Assembly: GCF_023349125.1 (NCBI RefSeq)
Contig: NZ_JAKIKT010000006.1
Location: 62,001-126,000 of the forward strand
Origin: Shewanella corallii
GTDB taxonomy: Bacteria; Pseudomonadota; Gammaproteobacteria; Enterobacterales; Shewanellaceae
Direction: 5' to 3'
DNA: 64,000 nucleotides
This document shows positions 56,299 to 64,000 of this stretch, one piece after another (position 1 is the first letter of the stretch; each line of letters starts with the position of its first letter). The notes under the pieces are model-generated. The model was given only the letters and a program-made list of their open reading frames with translations, was not told the DNA's origin and ran no database searches. A program made the position numbers and the translations under genes.

Positions 56299-57654
56299 TT
56301 ACCGCATGGTAACAAACTCTTCAGCCCCGGTTGGGTGAATGGCGACAACGGCATCAAAGTCCTTCTTGGTGGCACCCATCTTCATGGCGACACCAAAGCC
56401 CTGCAGGATCTCATCCATGGCAAAACCAATACCATGGATACCGACCACAGTTTCATCCTCACCGGCACACACCAGCTTGAACTTACACTCCTGACGGTGG
56501 GCAGTGACGGCAGTGTACATGGACGCGAAAGTGGAGGTGTAAACCTTCACATTGTCTTCGCCATACTGTTCAACAGCCTGAGGTTCGGTCAGGCCCATGG
56601 TGCCGATTGGCGGGTGGCTGAATACCACTGTTGGCACATTGGCGTAATCCATGGCAGCGTCATGCATGTTGTTGAACAGGCGCTCGGACAATAGGCGACC
56701 GGCTTTTACGGCTACCGGCGTCAGCTCGATACCGCCAGCCATAATGTCACCTACACAATAGATGCCTTCGGCAGAGGTATTTTGCTGGGCGTCGACAAAC
56801 ACGAAGCCACGCTCGTCAACGGTCACATCGGTATTTTCCAGGCCGATTTTATCTGTGGCTGGCTCGCGGCCAATTGCCCAGATCAAGCAGTCCACTTCAA
56901 AGCTCTCGCCATTTTCCAGCGTCAGAGTCAGGCTGCCATCGGTGTTCTTCACCACCTCTTTTGGTGTGCTGAAGGTGTGCAGGTTTGGACCTTCTTTCTC
57001 CATAAAGCCGGTCAATGCTTCAACCAGCATAGGATCGAAGCTGCGCAGTGGCGCGTGCTTACGTACAAACAGATGGGTCTCTGTACCCAGAGCATGCATC
57101 ACGCCGGCGATTTCCACCGCGATATAGCCTGCGCCAACCACAGCCATACGCTTTGGCTGCTCAGTCAGCTCAAAGAAGCGGTCTGAGTCGATACCGTATT
57201 CGGCACCGGGAATATTGGGGATACTTGGACGACCGCCGGTAGCGATCAGGATATGGTCGGCAGTGTAATGCTCGCCATTGACCTCGATGGTGTTGTTGTC
57301 CACAAAGCGGCCGTAACCGTTAACCACAGTGACCTTATTGCTCCCCAGGCCACGTTCATAGGCTCCATGGATACGATCGATATAGGCACAGCGGCTGCTG
57401 ACCAGTGTCTGCCAGTCAAATTTATTGATGGTGACATCGAAACCATAATCTTTGGCATACAGGTTCATGGCTTCTGCCACCTGAGCGCCGTACCACATCA
57501 CTTTCTTGGGGACACAGCCTACATTTACACAGGTACCACCCAGTTGCTTGGCTTCAATCAGCAAAACCTTAGCGCCACGCATGGCTGCCCGGTTGGCTGA
57601 TGCAATACCGCCGCTGCCTGCGCCGAGGCAGATATAATCAAAGTGTTGTGCCAT
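56299..57654 (-). CDS. gor: glutathione reductase
   Basis: This NADPH-dependent flavoenzyme regenerates reduced glutathione in the cytoplasm. The 451-residue protein has an FAD site [12 protein letters not shown] (about 9-20) and the redox-active disulfide [13 protein letters not shown] (Cys42, Cys47). An NADPH-binding [13 protein letters not shown] with downstream FVRK, FAD motif GIYCVGDI and the catalytic C-terminal [13 protein letters not shown] complete it. The frame is open to 57681, but GGAG seven bases before the ATG at 57654 and family length give the start. Confidence 0.96.
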   Translation of the reverse strand: MAQHFDYICLGAGSGGIASANRAAMRGAKVLLIEAKQLGGTCVNVGCVPKKVMWYGAQVAEAMNLYAKDYGFDVTINKFDWQTLVSSRCAYIDRIHGAYERGLGSNKVTVVNGYGRFVDNNTIEVNGEHYTADHILIATGGRPSIPNIPGAEYGIDSDRFFELTEQPKRMAVVGAGYIAVEIAGVMHALGTETHLFVRKHAPLRSFDPMLVEALTGFMEKEGPNLHTFSTPKEVVKNTDGSLTLTLENGESFEVDCLIWAIGREPATDKIGLENTDVTVDERGFVFVDAQQNTSAEGIYCVGDIMAGGIELTPVAVKAGRLLSERLFNNMHDAAMDYANVPTVVFSHPPIGTMGLTEPQAVEQYGEDNVKVYTSTFASMYTAVTAHRQECKFKLVCAGEDETVVGIHGIGFAMDEILQGFGVAMKMGATKKDFDAVVAIHPTGAEEFVTMR

Positions 57655-57786
57655 TTCGGTCTCCATTTCAGTCACGGCCACTGTCCAGATTTCGGTGCCG
57701 CAATTTTCTTGTTGTTGTGCCGAATACTGCCAAAAACTGTGACGCAGGGACAGCCTTAAATGTTAAGGCGTCGCAATAGAGAAACT

Positions 57787-58239
57787 TTAGCGTGCCTGAC
57801 ACTTATGGTGATCACCTGTAGCCGGGCCCTCAGCACCACATTTCAGACACTGCCACTCCTGCATTCTGACCTTACGCTCCTGCGCATGGTGTCCATATTT
57901 TTGCGTGCCGGCTTTTTCCAACTGTTTGAGACGTTGGTCAAGCCAGCGACAAAATGGGTCATTGGCAACGCTGGTACGATTGGCCAGTTGCTGTTTCCGG
58001 CTCAGCTTCCTGGATTTCTTCGCTTTGTCAGAGACCTGCTTTTCGTTGGATTTATTGCGGTGGGCTTCGGGACTTGGTGTTGCAGGAGCAGGCATCTCAA
58101 GCGCGCTTTGCTGTTTTGGAATGGCTATGGGGTTGCCATGCTCATCCAGCACAGTGTCCAAAGGCAGAGGGTCTTTGCTCCATGAGTGAAAGCTCAGCAG
58201 GGCGAGCAGTAACCCGGCGATACTCAAGTGCAGTTTCAT
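57787..58239 (-). CDS. secreted cysteine-rich protein of unknown family (paralogue A)
   Basis: The 150-residue protein has a signal peptide (about 1-21), a lysine-rich linker (about 66-90) and a C-terminal domain (about 91-150). That domain has FCRWLDQR, QKYGHH, CLKC and a final cysteine near the C-terminus. The same domain occurs in the gene at 59045-59524. The CxxC pair plus two other cysteines suggests disulfides or a metal site. Its ATG shares one base with the stop of the outer-membrane protein gene, so translation is coupled. No function is known to me. Confidence 0.65.
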   Translation of the reverse strand: MKLHLSIAGLLLALLSFHSWSKDPLPLDTVLDEHGNPIAIPKQQSALEMPAPATPSPEAHRNKSNEKQVSDKAKKSRKLSRKQQLANRTSVANDPFCRWLDQRLKQLEKAGTQKYGHHAQERKVRMQEWQCLKCGAEGPATGDHHKCQAR

Positions 58240-58964
58240 CAGTCAATCACCCAGGTAAGAAGTACCCCTCCCCAGGTGATATCGCTGCCGTCCGGTACCT
58301 GATCGGCGCCGCCATACTCACGCCGGATATCTGTGCCGATAAAGGCATGATGCAGATGCAAGGTCGCACTCAGTTTGTCACTCCATTGCCAGCTGGCCTC
58401 AATCCCTATCTGGGTGTGATTATTGCCATCATGCTCCTCGGTCACATAGCCATAATCAAATCCTTGCAGCAGATAGGGAACCAGTACCCATTGTTCGCTG
58501 AGCTGCCACTCATGGGCCAGAGCGAGCTCAATGAAATAACCTGAGTTTTCGGTAGCATAGGTATAGTTGGCCGAAGGAGTTAACCAATCCCAGCCCGTGT
58601 AGGCCAGGTCGGCGAACACCTCATTGTCGTGGGTCCGCTCCAAGCCGTAGAACTCTATTCTGTGGTATCCGGCTGACAGCTCAATATTGTCAGGCGTATC
58701 GAAGCCATATTCGACTCCGAATTTGGCTTCTGAATAATCCAGACTGTCACCGCGGATCAGCTCGCTATACAGAGTAACTGACTGCCAGTTGGCGCTGAGC
58801 AAGGCCCAGAAACGGCCTGTGTCATCAAGTGTGTCCCGGCCCTGTTGCACATAGTTGCTGTCCCAGGCGGCAATGATTTCAGAGTCTGTGGGGACAGCCT
58901 GTGCTGCTGAGATTGAGCCAGTGGTTGATGCTATGAGTGCGGCGAGAGGGGCAAAGCGTCGCAT
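58239..58964 (-). CDS. outer-membrane beta-barrel protein, unknown substrate
   Basis: The 241-residue protein has a signal peptide (about 1-23, ending AAQAV) followed by alternating hydrophobic and aromatic strands (NIELSAGYHRIEFYG, DWLTPSANYTYATENSGYFIELALAHEW and others). It has a terminal ITWGGVLLTWVID strand. This is the pattern of a small 10-12 strand barrel. I cannot name a family. It sits between two paralogous secreted cysteine proteins, 80 bp after one and overlapping the other by a base. Confidence 0.65.
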   Translation of the reverse strand: MRRFAPLAALIASTTGSISAAQAVPTDSEIIAAWDSNYVQQGRDTLDDTGRFWALLSANWQSVTLYSELIRGDSLDYSEAKFGVEYGFDTPDNIELSAGYHRIEFYGLERTHDNEVFADLAYTGWDWLTPSANYTYATENSGYFIELALAHEWQLSEQWVLVPYLLQGFDYGYVTEEHDGNNHTQIGIEASWQWSDKLSATLHLHHAFIGTDIRREYGGADQVPDGSDITWGGVLLTWVID

Positions 58965-59044
58965 TTGTCATCCATGATTGAATAAAAACAGTGCTTTGAG
59001 TGTAGTTCTCAGCTTTGGAGGCTGCCACTTGGCGTGAGATAGGA

Positions 59045-59524
59045 TTACTTGCCTCTGCATCTGTCCAGATCGCTTCGCCCAGGGCCATCAGAGTAGCACT
59101 TGAGGCATCTCCACTCCCATTCCCGTGTCTGCAACTCCCTTTGGTGGTGGCCATATTTCTGGAAGGGCGCACTCTCAAGCTGGGTCATTCTTTGGTCGAG
59201 CCAGCGGCATGAAGGGTCATTGGCAACAAATGGACGACGGCTGACTGCAGGCTTGCCAACGCTGACATACTTTCTGTTTGAAGGTGACAGGCCTGTGTTT
59301 ATGGGTTTGGCAGTCTGCTTTTGCGGCGAAATATTAATGATGCTGGCGCCATCAGAACGTATCTGTATTGGATTTCCATCGGCATCAAAAGCGCCCTCCG
59401 GTTTATCTCCCCAAAGGATTGGGTTGCCATCGGAATCTTTTATTGTATTGGAAGGTGCTACAGGCTTGGCCTGCAGAGGGAGTACAAATGTAGCGAACAG
59501 TAGAGGTGTTAGATAAAGCTTCAT
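59045..59524 (-). CDS. secreted cysteine-rich protein of unknown family (paralogue B)
   Basis: From ATG 59524 this 159-residue protein has a signal peptide (about 1-19, VLPLQAKP) and a spacer containing DSDGNPI and DADGNPI repeats. The C-terminal domain (about 98-159) reads SCRWLDQR, QKYGHH, CLKC and a final cysteine. This aligns residue for residue with paralogue A at 57787-58239. An upstream frame to 59602 is open but lacks a signal-peptide start. It heads the three-gene unit. Confidence 0.65.
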   Translation of the reverse strand: MKLYLTPLLFATFVLPLQAKPVAPSNTIKDSDGNPILWGDKPEGAFDADGNPIQIRSDGASIINISPQKQTAKPINTGLSPSNRKYVSVGKPAVSRRPFVANDPSCRWLDQRMTQLESAPFQKYGHHQRELQTREWEWRCLKCYSDGPGRSDLDRCRGK

Positions 59525-59670
59525 TGCGTCCATGCTCAGAGGTTTTTTACGAGTGTACTCCTCCAATGCTGAAAATCCATTGATGCAATCGACATAAGCC
59601 ACCTTGAATAACGCTTAATCAACCCTTATCTATACTTGCAGAGAAGTTGTCATTTTTTTGAGGGAATCAT

Positions 59671-61710
59671 ATGACCAATCCTTTGCTGAGCAGTACCGAG
59701 CTGCCGGTTTTTTCCCAGATTAAACCGGAACATATTCAGGAAGCTGTGGAAACAGCAATCAAACGCTGCCGCGATAAAGTGGAAGAGGTGACTGCCCGTG
59801 GACAGGGGTACACCTGGGATAACCTGGTGGCACAGCTGGATGAGGTCGATGATGAACTGAATCGCATTTGGTCTCCGGTTTCCCATATGAACTCTGTGCT
59901 CAGCACTGAGGAGTGGCGCGCCGCTCACGATGCATGCTTGCCGCTGCTGTCTGAATACGGCACCTGGGTCGGTCAACATCAGGGCTTGTATCAGGCTTAC
60001 AAAGAGTTGGCTGAGTCCGACGAATTCGCGACTTTGACCAAGCCGCAGCAAACTTATCTGGAGCACAGTCTGCGTGACTTCGAGCTGTCCGGTATCGGTT
60101 TGGAAGATGAACAGAAAGTGCGTTATGGCGAAATTGCCAAGCGTATGTCCGAGCTGACCAGCACCTTCTCCAACCATGTGTTGGATGCGACCCATGCCTG
60201 GGAAAAATTGATCACAGACGAAGCTGAGCTGGCTGGTTTGCCGGATTCCGCCAGGGCGGCGGCAAAAGCCATGGCGCAGGCTAAAGAAAAAGAGGGCTGG
60301 CTGTTCACTCTGGACTTCCCGTCTTATCTGCCGGTAATGAGCTACAGCGAAAACCGTGCACTGCGTCAGGAGATGTATACCGCTTACGTGACCCGTGCGT
60401 CTGATGTTGGTCCCAATGCCGGTGAGTTCGACAACTCAGAGGTGATGAATGAGATCCTGGCGCTGCGCCACGAGCTGGCCAATCTGCTGGGCTTCGACAG
60501 CTATGCGGATAAGTCACTGGCTACCAAAATGGCCGAATCTCCGGCTCAGGTGATGGCATTTCTGAACGAACTGGCACTGCGCTCCAAAAAGCAGGGCGAA
60601 GCTGAGCTGGCGGAATTGAAAGCCTTTGCCAAATCTGAATTTGGTGTCGATGAGTTGTCACCCTGGGATGTGGGCTATTACGGCGAGCAGCTGCAGCAGC
60701 ACAAGTATCAAATATCTCAGGAAGCTCTGCGTCCATACTTCCCTGAAGAGCGTGTGCTGTCCGGCATGTTCTACACTGTTTCCCGCCTGTTCGGGTTGAA
60801 GATCGAAGAGCAAAAAGAGTTCGATCGCTGGCACAAAGATGTGCGCTTCTTCCATATCTATGACGATAAGGGTGAACAGCGTGGCAGCTTCTATCTGGAC
60901 CTTTACGCCCGCAGTGGTAAGCGTGGTGGAGCCTGGATGGATGAATGTCGCGTTCGTCGCACTACCACCACAGGTTTGCAGCAGCCAGTGGCTTACCTCA
61001 CCTGTAACTTTAACGGGCCGGTTGATGGCAAGCCTGCGCTGTTTACCCATGATGAAGTGACGACTCTGTTCCATGAGTTTGGCCATGGTATTCACCATAT
61101 GCTGACCCGTATTGATGTGGCTGGTGTGTCCGGTATCAACGGTGTGCCCTGGGATGCGGTTGAGCTGCCAAGTCAGTTTATGGAGAACTGGTGCTGGTCT
61201 GAAGAGGCTCTGGCCGAAATCTCTGGTCACTATGAGTCTGGTGAGCCTCTGCCTAAAGATATGCTGGATAAGATGCTGGCGGCCAAGAACTTCCAGTCCG
61301 GCATGATGATGCTGCGTCAGTTGGAGTTCTCTCTGTTCGACTTCCGCATTCACCTGGAGTACAAGCCAGAGTTGGGAGCCCGCATTCAGGAGACCCTGAA
61401 CCAGGTGCGTGAGCAGGTTGCTGTGGTTAAGGCGGTTGACTTCAATCGCTTCCAACATGGTTTCAGCCATATCTTCGCCGGTGGCTATGCCGCAGGTTAC
61501 TACAGCTACAAGTGGGCTGAAGTGCTGTCGGCCGATGCCTTCTCCCGCTTTGAAGAGGAGGGGATCTTTAACCCTCAAACCGGCGCCGACTTCCTGCATA
61601 ACATCCTTGAGATGGGCGGCAGTGAGGAGCCAATGGAGCTGTTTAAACGCTTCCGTGGCCGCGAGCCGCAGATTGATGCTTTGCTGCGTCACTCAGGCAT
61701 TGCAGCCTAA
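59671..61710 (+). CDS. prlC: oligopeptidase A (M3 metallopeptidase)
   Basis: This 679-residue cytoplasmic zinc peptidase degrades short peptides, including cleaved signal peptides. The zinc motif HEFGH is at 468-472 within TTLFHEFGHGIHHML, and the third ligand lies downstream in the NWCWSEEAL region. The helical N-terminal half and the FAGGYAAGYYSYKWAEVLSADAF segment near the C-terminus are typical of OpdA. It is a single gene with its own terminator, divergent from the cysteine-protein operon. Confidence 0.96.
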   Translation: MTNPLLSSTELPVFSQIKPEHIQEAVETAIKRCRDKVEEVTARGQGYTWDNLVAQLDEVDDELNRIWSPVSHMNSVLSTEEWRAAHDACLPLLSEYGTWVGQHQGLYQAYKELAESDEFATLTKPQQTYLEHSLRDFELSGIGLEDEQKVRYGEIAKRMSELTSTFSNHVLDATHAWEKLITDEAELAGLPDSARAAAKAMAQAKEKEGWLFTLDFPSYLPVMSYSENRALRQEMYTAYVTRASDVGPNAGEFDNSEVMNEILALRHELANLLGFDSYADKSLATKMAESPAQVMAFLNELALRSKKQGEAELAELKAFAKSEFGVDELSPWDVGYYGEQLQQHKYQISQEALRPYFPEERVLSGMFYTVSRLFGLKIEEQKEFDRWHKDVRFFHIYDDKGEQRGSFYLDLYARSGKRGGAWMDECRVRRTTTTGLQQPVAYLTCNFNGPVDGKPALFTHDEVTTLFHEFGHGIHHMLTRIDVAGVSGINGVPWDAVELPSQFMENWCWSEEALAEISGHYESGEPLPKDMLDKMLAAKNFQSGMMMLRQLEFSLFDFRIHLEYKPELGARIQETLNQVREQVAVVKAVDFNRFQHGFSHIFAGGYAAGYYSYKWAEVLSADAFSRFEEEGIFNPQTGADFLHNILEMGGSEEPMELFKRFRGREPQIDALLRHSGIAA

Positions 61711-61730
61711 CTCTCTGGAGTGAAACAAAA

Positions 61731-61751
61731 AGCGGCTCAGGCCGCTTTTTT
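61731..61751 (+). terminator. terminator of prlC
   Basis: A perfect 6-bp stem AGCGGC/GCCGCT with loop TCAG is followed by five T, 20 bp after the stop. Confidence 0.85.
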
Positions 61752-61861
61752 GTGTCTTGTCCCGGTGGCAATTCCCGGTTAATTGTTACAAAGCGTCAAC
61801 CTGTGTTTCTTTTTTAATCATTGCTGGGTAGATTGAAGGCCTGAAATATAACGGATACAGG

Positions 61862-63415
61862 ATGTCGTTCATGCCCTTGCTGCCGCTTGTTGTTAGCCTG
61901 CTTCTACTGATATCGGCAATGTCCCATGCCGATGACGGTATCGATTTCTATGAGCAAACCCTTAAGGTGCCCTTTAAGCTGACTCATAAAGTGGTGCCGG
62001 TTGAATTGCTGAACAATCCTGGCAAAGAGTTGATGGTGCTTGGGGTTGATGAGCTGCAGCAAAAATGGTTGGCGCTGTTTTTTCAGCGGGACCCAAATGC
62101 TCCGGGTACCTACAGTTTGCTCGGCAAGGTAAAGATTCCTCCCAACTTTTATCGATTCGATATCCACGAGCCTGACAATGATCGACAGGGCCAAGTGTTT
62201 TTTCTGTCCAACGATACCCTTTATCAGTTCAGGCCTGAGCACTTTTTGGGGATCCCAGCTGAGGACAAGCTGTTTGAACCTGTAGCCGAGGTCGATTCTC
62301 TGTCTCTGAAGTCCCGCGTTCCTTTTCTGACCCGGGGAGGGCTGGTGCATCAACTCGATAAAAATCCCTGGCCGGAACTGGTGGTTCAGGGGCTGAATGG
62401 GGTGACTGTACTGAGTAACGTCGGTGGGCGTAAAGGCCTGGTGACGCACACTTTGCCTGTGACACCGGATATGCTGCTCTACAGCAATGGTGCACGATAT
62501 ATGCAGGCGCGCCTGTATCCGGTCGATGCCAACTTTGATGGTTTGAAAGATCTGCTCAAGGTGGGTGAAGGCGATATGGAGGTGTTCTGGCAACGCCTGG
62601 ATGGCAGCTTTACTGAACTGCCTGATTATCTGCCTGTCAGCCAGCCGATTAACGGCCTTGAGTGGTGGTTTCACCGGGATGCCTGGGGAGAAGATCCGGA
62701 TCAAAGCAATATGGTCTACCGCTTCGTTGAGCATATTGACGATGTCAATGCGGATGGCATCAGTGACATGGTGGTTCGCTATGCCAAAAGTTCAGGGGTG
62801 TTGGACAGAGTCAATGACTATGAGATCTATTACGGCCGACGTAACAAAGAGGGCAAGCTGAGCTTCGCCAGAGAAGCCGATACAGTGATCAGCGGTGAAG
62901 GTACACTGACAGGATTCGAATTTGAGGATCTGGATGGTGACGAGCGACTCGAGGTGCTGGTAGCCGGTTTTGATATTGGTGTATCACAGATTATCAGCGC
63001 CCTGTTGGCGGGCAGTATTGATGTGGATGTTTATCTGTTTCGCCTGGATAACGAGGATAAATTCAGTAAACGTCCCGGCTTTGAAGAAACCGTTGAGCTG
63101 AGTTTTTCCCTGTCATCCGGTCAGACGGGAGAGCCAGTGATTCTGCTGGCCGACGTCAATGGCGATGGCTACAAGGAACTCATGTTATCAGCCGATGAAG
63201 ACAGTTTGCAGATTTTCCCCGGGGTTGCCGGTACGACCATGTTCAGCAGTCGCAGCAAAGAGGTGAAGTTACCTTTACCGGACTCTGGAGACTACGTGGT
63301 AACGGATGATATTAATGGCGATGACCGGGAAGATATTGTGTTCAGCTACAGCCGCGAGGCCAGTGATGACAAGCAATCCAGCTTCGTGGTGTTAATTGCG
63401 ACGCCCAAAGTCTGA
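61862..63415 (+). CDS. secreted VCBS/FG-GAP-like repeat protein
   Basis: The 517-residue protein has a signal peptide (about 1-23, MSHADDG region). It contains several calcium-binding-type D-x-N/D-x-D-G segments: DANFDGLKDLL, DVNADGISDMV, DLDGDERLEVL, DVNGDGYKELML and DINGDDREDIVF. These recur in the second half as in VCBS or integrin-like propeller proteins. No catalytic domain is visible. It probably folds as a beta-propeller in the periplasm or outside. Single gene; function unknown. Confidence 0.7.
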   Translation: MSFMPLLPLVVSLLLLISAMSHADDGIDFYEQTLKVPFKLTHKVVPVELLNNPGKELMVLGVDELQQKWLALFFQRDPNAPGTYSLLGKVKIPPNFYRFDIHEPDNDRQGQVFFLSNDTLYQFRPEHFLGIPAEDKLFEPVAEVDSLSLKSRVPFLTRGGLVHQLDKNPWPELVVQGLNGVTVLSNVGGRKGLVTHTLPVTPDMLLYSNGARYMQARLYPVDANFDGLKDLLKVGEGDMEVFWQRLDGSFTELPDYLPVSQPINGLEWWFHRDAWGEDPDQSNMVYRFVEHIDDVNADGISDMVVRYAKSSGVLDRVNDYEIYYGRRNKEGKLSFAREADTVISGEGTLTGFEFEDLDGDERLEVLVAGFDIGVSQIISALLAGSIDVDVYLFRLDNEDKFSKRPGFEETVELSFSLSSGQTGEPVILLADVNGDGYKELMLSADEDSLQIFPGVAGTTMFSSRSKEVKLPLPDSGDYVVTDDINGDDREDIVFSYSREASDDKQSSFVVLIATPKV

Positions 63416-63519
63416 GGAGTGTGACTCACTTCACTCTTTCCATCTGGTATGACCTCTGCTAGCCTTTTGGCATCAATCCGCAAGGCGGATTACAGAGGTC
63501 AAACAGGAAGCAGGGAAAG

Positions 63520-64000
63520 ATGAATCTGATATTCAGGATGTTTTGGTTGTTTGTGTGGCGGGTGCGTCATTGTCGTCGTATTGGGTTTCTGGACACCAGT
63601 GTGATCCGTTATCGGGCGCTGCCAACCGACTGTGATATCAATATGCACCTCACCAACTCCCGCTATCCCTCTTTTATGGATCTGGCCCGCACCTATATGT
63701 TGGCGGAAATGGGCTTGCTCAAATCCTTCCTCAAACGAGGCTGGATGCCAATCGTCAACGCCTCCGAATTTACCTATATCAAGGATATCAAACCCCTGCA
63801 GACCTTTGATGTAGAAAGCAAAGTGGTTGCCTGGGATGAAAAGTATTTCTATATCGAACAGAGGTTTGTATCTGAGCGTGGTTTGCACTGCATAGTGCAC
63901 GTTCGTGGCGTGTTTGTTTGCAAAGGTAAGCAGGTCGCCATTGAGCAGTTGATTGAAGCTGCCGGTTACAAGGGTGATACCCCTGAGATGCCACCTGAGG
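63520..64000 (+). CDS. hotdog-fold acyl-CoA thioesterase-like protein, partial
   Basis: The gene runs off the right edge; 160 codons are visible from ATG 63520, which follows AGGGAAAG. After a hydrophobic N-terminus (FRMFWLFVWRV) comes a hotdog domain of the THEM6/4-hydroxybenzoyl-CoA thioesterase-like group. DCDINMHLTNSRYPSFMDLAR contains the usual catalytic-site aspartate/asparagine/histidine segment, and FTYIKDIKPLQTFDVESKVVAWDEKYFYIEQRF forms the following strands. The substrate is unknown. Confidence 0.82.
   Translation, partial: MNLIFRMFWLFVWRVRHCRRIGFLDTSVIRYRALPTDCDINMHLTNSRYPSFMDLARTYMLAEMGLLKSFLKRGWMPIVNASEFTYIKDIKPLQTFDVESKVVAWDEKYFYIEQRFVSERGLHCIVHVRGVFVCKGKQVAIEQLIEAAGYKGDTPEMPPE

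Overview
The window reads as an ordinary chromosomal segment of a Shewanella-like marine gammaproteobacterium. This rests on gene order and protein character: a CsrC-type RNA, cytochrome c4, engB, Spot 42 and polA in one block; glpG/glpE; kbl-tdh; waaA with kdkA; WavE-type LPS genes; coaD next to a Wzi-like gene; and a gor/prlC neighbourhood. Species cannot be fixed from sequence reading alone. No phage, insertion sequence, CRISPR array, tRNA or rRNA was seen.

Layout. 1-6120: a fragment of a zinc-ribbon protein, a CsrB/CsrC-family RNA on the minus strand, cytochrome c4, engB, a candidate small RNA, Spot 42 (spf) and polA with a DnaA box upstream. 6121-11365: elbB, glpG-glpE, the threonine catabolic pair tdh-kbl and a TetR regulator. 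11504-25455: an LPS core and surface-polysaccharide region. It contains waaA (Kdo transfer), kdkA (Kdo kinase), three forward glycosyltransferase genes and a six-gene reverse operon (GT4, HAD phosphatase, nucleotidyltransferase-kinase fusion, nucleotidyltransferase, two WavE proteins), followed by coaD and a Wzi-like outer-membrane protein. 25523-32516: mutM, an unknown membrane-anchored protein and a molybdenum/tungsten cofactor operon (tupA-tupB-tupC-mobA-mobB/moeA-moaA). 32750-36304: a sigma-54 response regulator and its histidine kinase. 36380-36520: RyhB with its Fur box. 36671-39439: GNAT, yhhQ with a structured leader, and menF.

39440-43335 is the least ordinary part. A 405-base structured leader precedes a complete ECF-type transporter (fused double ATPase, T and S components). 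It is followed by a short bacterial homologue of the catalytic N-terminal part of archaeal TiaS and a 68-residue cysteine-containing protein. I consider this the best candidate for an undescribed system.

43527-64000: an HD-GYP phosphodiesterase, a lone type IV pilin-like protein, a periplasmic DsbA-like protein with a membrane partner, the pstSCAB phosphate transporter with Pho boxes, several unknown membrane proteins, and a gene broken by an in-frame amber codon. Next come a nucleoside hydrolase/transporter pair, a multi-hairpin intergenic element, gor, a three-gene operon with two paralogous cysteine-rich secreted proteins around an outer-membrane protein, prlC, a secreted repeat protein and the start of a hotdog thioesterase.

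Together the genes cover post-transcriptional regulation (three recognisable regulatory RNAs: CsrC-like, Spot 42, RyhB), envelope polysaccharide assembly, molybdenum/tungsten cofactor supply, phosphate uptake and housekeeping repair and replication.
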